From: JBGSYJ01 sp041748075
Lineage (GTDB): Bacteria > Acidobacteriota > Thermoanaerobaculia > Gp7-AA8
Assembly (NCBI GenBank): GCA_041748075.1
Contig: JBGTDX010000177.1
Location: 1 to 6,471 of the forward strand
DNA: 6,471 bases
Direction: 5' to 3'
In this document: in pieces, positions 3,914 through 6,471 of the stretch
How the letters are laid out: each line of letters starts with the position of its first letter
How positions within the stretch are numbered: position 1 is the first letter of the stretch
Position numbers and translations under genes: made by a program
Notes under the pieces: model-generated
Database searches by the model: none
Told to the model about the DNA's origin: nothing
Seen by the model: only the letters and a program-made list of their open reading frames with translations

Positions 3914-5629
3914 TCAGCCTGGCTTCCGCCGGTGCGCTTTCGAGGGATGGAAAATCTCCAGAAACCGGTCCTCGGCTTCCAGCGTGCCGACGAGCAGCAT
4001 GCGGCCCTTGTTCGGCATCACGAAATCCAGCCCGGGATTCAACTCCCTCGTCCCGTCCTCCTCGACCGAGATGACCGTGCAGCCGGTCCGCGTCCGAATC
4101 TTCGACTCCCCCAGGCTGCGCCCGGCGATGGCGGACGGGATCGAGAAAGAGAATGCGCGGAGACCTTCCGCGAGCAGCAGAAACTCGCCTCCGCGGATGA
4201 GATTGAAGATGGCGTTCGTGCCCATCGAGGCGTAGGAAAGCACCAGGTCCGCTCCCGCACGCGAGAGCGTCTTGACGTTGCGGTCGAAGTTACTGCGGGC
4301 GAGGATCTGCCAGTTCTCGCGCAGCCTGCGGAAGAAGATGGTGAGCGCTACGTTCGTGTCGTCGTCGTGTGTGGTGATGATGACGCTCGTGGCATCGCGG
4401 ACGCCCGCCTTTTTCAGCACCTCCATCTGCGTTGCATCCCCGATGACCGCTTCGGGATGACCCTCCACGCGCTCGGCGATCCTCTCGATGATAGTGGTCC
4501 TGATGCCGAGACTCTTCAGCGCATCGCTCGCGGAACGGCCGACGCGGCCGCCGCCGATGACGAGCACGCGCGGCGCCGGGGCATCCGGGTTTGAGAATGC
4601 GGCGTTGTAGAGGTCGAGTTGTTCACGCGTGCCCGCCAGGATGAAGACCGTTTCCGGGGTGATCATCGTGTCCCGATCCACGATCGCCAGGCTGCCGTGA
4701 TCCCAGATTCCGATCACGCCGACGCCCGTCTGGTCTCGCAACCCGCTCTCCCCCAGGGTCTGTCCCGGAAGCTTTGTGCCGAAGGTCGAGGCCTCGGCGA
4801 TGAGAAGCTCACCGACCTGGCCAATCACGTGGGCGTCGGAATCGCGGATGCTGACGCGCCGCGCGAGAGCAGCACCCATCGTCTCCTCCGGGCGCAGCAC
4901 CATGGTTGCGCCGGCCAGCTCGAGCACGTCGCGCGAAGCATCCGAGGTCGCAGTAGCCACGATCGGCACGCTTTGCGAGAGCTCCCGCGCGGTGAAGGCG
5001 ACATTCGTGTTGATCACATCCGTCCGCGTGGTCACCAGCATCGCGGCCTGCTCGAGCCGCATCCGCCGGTAGGTTTCCGGATCGTCGAGGTCGCCCACGC
5101 TCACGTCTACGCCGCGCTCGTCGAGCTCGAGCGCCTCCTGAAGGGTCGGGCAGAGGACGACGCATGGATGGCCGTACTTCTCCAGCACCGGGATGAGAGT
5201 CGTGGCGAGTGGTCCGTACCTGGTGAGGATCACGTGATCGCGCGTCGACTGCGGCAGCTCGCGCGGCGCCTTCGCTTCCTTCTGCGCGCGCATCCACGGA
5301 GCATAGAAGAACTCGATGAAGGTGAACGGGAGCAGGACGAGCATGAAGGTGACGCCCGTGAAGAGCACCACGACGGAGAAGATCCGGCCGAGGTCCCCGT
5401 GGAAGGTGATGTCGCCAAACCCGAGAGTCGTCATCACCGTAACGGTCCAGTAGAGCCCGGTGATCCACGAGTGGGTCTGGCCCTCCCTCAGCATGAGCAG
5501 GTGAAAGAGGACGCTGTAGAAAACAATGAGGCCGAAAAGGACGAGCAGGAGATTTCCGAGCTTGCGCAGGTTCGCGCGGCTCGTCCGGTCCTCCATCACC
5601 GTGGTCAGAACCGCGATCATCGTTTTCAT
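3914..5629 (-). CDS. Two-TM potassium channel with two RCK (TrkA-N/TrkA-C) units
   Basis: The 571-aa protein has TM1 (about 25-46), a pore loop with selectivity filter TTLGFGD (67-73) and TM2 (about 83-108). These are followed by two cytoplasmic RCK units: TrkA-N about 131-265, TrkA-C about 270-345, a second TrkA-N about 353-475 with intact nucleotide motif VIGGGRVGRS, and a second TrkA-C about 485-560. The first Rossmann domain has TRYGPLA where GxGxxG is expected, so only the second probably binds NAD(H) or similar. The filter has Phe in place of the usual Tyr, as in some prokaryotic channels. The ATG at 5629 is preferred: homology starts there, and the upstream extension (ATG 5701, with GAGG 8 nt before it) has rare Arg codons and lower third-position GC. 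AGGAGA lies 12 nt before ATG 5629. It converges on mscS. Confidence 0.9.
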   Translation of the reverse strand: MKTMIAVLTTVMEDRTSRANLRKLGNLLLVLFGLIVFYSVLFHLLMLREGQTHSWITGLYWTVTVMTTLGFGDITFHGDLGRIFSVVVLFTGVTFMLVLLPFTFIEFFYAPWMRAQKEAKAPRELPQSTRDHVILTRYGPLATTLIPVLEKYGHPCVVLCPTLQEALELDERGVDVSVGDLDDPETYRRMRLEQAAMLVTTRTDVINTNVAFTARELSQSVPIVATATSDASRDVLELAGATMVLRPEETMGAALARRVSIRDSDAHVIGQVGELLIAEASTFGTKLPGQTLGESGLRDQTGVGVIGIWDHGSLAIVDRDTMITPETVFILAGTREQLDLYNAAFSNPDAPAPRVLVIGGGRVGRSASDALKSLGIRTTIIERIAERVEGHPEAVIGDATQMEVLKKAGVRDATSVIITTHDDDTNVALTIFFRRLRENWQILARSNFDRNVKTLSRAGADLVLSYASMGTNAIFNLIRGGEFLLLAEGLRAFSFSIPSAIAGRSLGESKIRTRTGCTVISVEEDGTRELNPGLDFVMPNKGRMLLVGTLEAEDRFLEIFHPSKAHRRKPG

Positions 5630-6026
5630 CGGGTGGGATTCTCTCCTGTTTGGCCCTCCCGGGGAAGCGTCATCGGGCGATGCGCGCTCGCGATCTTCCA
5701 TCTTGCACACCTCGACGCTGCTAATAAACCTCTCGCGAGCCCAGCGGAGAAGGCCTCTTCTTCACCACGCTTCGCGGTCCAGGCAAGGTCTGGCTTCAGT
5801 CGCTTCCGTTCAGCCGTTTCGCGAGCCGGGTATTCTCCGCGATGCCTGGCAACCCCCGCGGCCAGCGCAAAGGGACGCGGATCATGAATCGCGATCCGCA
5901 GCCTGGCCCTGCACTAAAGACCTCGACCGTCCGATCTTCTTGCGCGGATCGAGTGTCGAAAGATGATCGCTTCGCTTTGCTACAGGGATGGCAGGAGAGC
6001 AGGGCTCTGACCCACTTCCTTCCTCT
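5630..6026. other. Gene-poor intergenic region with two small hairpins
   Basis: No frame here has recognisable motifs. It contains GCGGATC (5877-5883) paired with GATCCGC (5893-5899) around a 9-nt loop, and AGAGC (5996-6000) paired with GCTCT (6004-6008) just beyond the acetyltransferase stop. The second overlaps AGGGCTCTGACCC (6001-6013). A TATTAG (5726-5721, minus strand) could be the channel gene's -10 box, without a clear -35. If the channel began at ATG 5701 the gap would be shorter. Confidence 0.4.
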
Positions 6027-6471
6027 TCAGTGCGACATGGTGGCGTACGCCGTGAACCGCGCAATCTCCCGGTAGCCCATGCGGTGGTAGACAGACTTTC
6101 CGGCGTCTGTTGCATGCAGGCTCGTACGAGTGTGTCCGAAGCGTTGCCCGGCAATGTCGAGGCTGTGACGCATGACGGCTTCGGCGTACCCTCGCCGCTG
6201 ATGGCCGGGTTCCGTCGCGACGAATGCCACGTACAGCACGTCGTCGACGGGGAGCGTTCCCGAACAGGCCACAGGCGTCGCATCGATAAACCCCACGCTC
6301 GCGACGACGCCATCGAACATTCGCTCCGTAATCGACGCTGTTCCAACCGACGGGTCGATGCCGTAGGCGGTGCAGTTGAGGTCGGACAGAATCGAGGCTG
6401 CCTCTCCGCCGGTGACCTCGCGGATCGTCAACGCCTCGGGCACACGGGCTTGCGCGGCGAGCACGTCGGCT
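6027..6471 (-). CDS. GNAT-family N-acetyltransferase (5' end uncertain or truncated by window edge)
   Basis: The frame runs from the right edge to TGA at 6027-6029 (148 codons visible) and holds one complete GNAT fold, which moves an acetyl group from acetyl-CoA to an amine. From the GTG at 6464: strand LTIREV (12-17), helix ILSDLNCTAYG (25-35), then VLYVAFVATEPGHQRRGYAEAVM (76-98) with the acetyl-CoA pyrophosphate loop QRRGYA at 89-94, and the C-terminal TSLHATDAGKSVYHRMGYREIARF with the conserved Tyr. The substrate cannot be told. The GTG at 6464 would give a normal-length 145-aa enzyme, but no ribosome site can be seen in the 7 nt left and the frame stays open to the edge, so this may be the C-terminal domain of a longer protein. 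Confidence 0.85.
   Translation of the reverse strand, partial: ADVLAAQARVPEALTIREVTGGEAASILSDLNCTAYGIDPSVGTASITERMFDGVVASVGFIDATPVACSGTLPVDDVLYVAFVATEPGHQRRGYAEAVMRHSLDIAGQRFGHTRTSLHATDAGKSVYHRMGYREIARFTAYATMSH

Noticed and set aside
4619..5887. Plus-strand open frame of 422 codons antisense to the potassium channel.
   Set aside because: Its translation is rich in Arg, His and Glu without any fold or motif, while the minus strand encodes clear TM, filter and RCK motifs. It is a by-product of high third-position GC. The same holds for the open frames at 390-1109 (minus) and 3890-4594 (plus).
1..6471. CRISPR array, tRNA, rRNA or insertion sequence.
   Set aside because: No regularly spaced repeats, tRNA-like cloverleaf, rRNA motif or transposase motif was found on reading both strands.

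Overview
The window is a GC-rich, densely packed bacterial chromosome segment. High G/C at third codon positions, a DinB-fold enzyme, a two-RCK potassium channel and a bacterial Ras-like GTPase would suit an environmental lineage such as Gemmatimonadota or a neighbouring phylum. That placement is an impression from gene content; nothing here fixes the taxon. Two promoters (dinB-like and mscS-like genes) look leaderless, because their -10 elements lie only 6-8 nt before the ATG.

Layout. (1) Positions 2-1493, plus strand: a tightly overlapping operon made of the last 50 codons of an OmpA-type peptidoglycan-binding protein, a 169-aa Ras-like small GTPase and a 278-aa PP2C-type Ser/Thr phosphatase. 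Both junctions are ATGA stop/start overlaps. (2) 1497-2169: a toxin-antitoxin cassette with its own TTGACT-17-TATCTT promoter, a 70-aa ribbon-helix-helix antitoxin and a Doc/Fic-fold toxin that probably starts at a TTG inside the antitoxin gene. A terminator-like hairpin facing the minus strand separates it from the GTPase operon. (3) 2292-3886: a divergent pair, a minus-strand DinB-like protein and a plus-strand MscS channel. Their 179-bp intergenic region holds a 20-bp imperfect inverted repeat (17/20) with one arm in front of each gene. (4) 3914-5629, minus strand: a two-TM potassium channel with two RCK units, convergent with mscS across a 27-bp gap. (5) 5630-6026: about 400 bp without a convincing gene, containing two small hairpins. 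(6) 6027 to the right edge, minus strand: a GNAT acetyltransferase whose frame stays open to the window end.

How the genes may work together. The OmpA-GTPase-PP2C operon is the best candidate for a poorly described system: an envelope-anchored protein cotranscribed with a molecular switch and a phosphatase, suggesting envelope-linked GTPase/phospho-signalling whose kinase and effectors lie to the left of the window. MscS and the RCK channel are both ion-release or ion-balance channels and may form an osmotic/potassium island. The toxin-antitoxin pair appears to be a self-contained insertion between these blocks.
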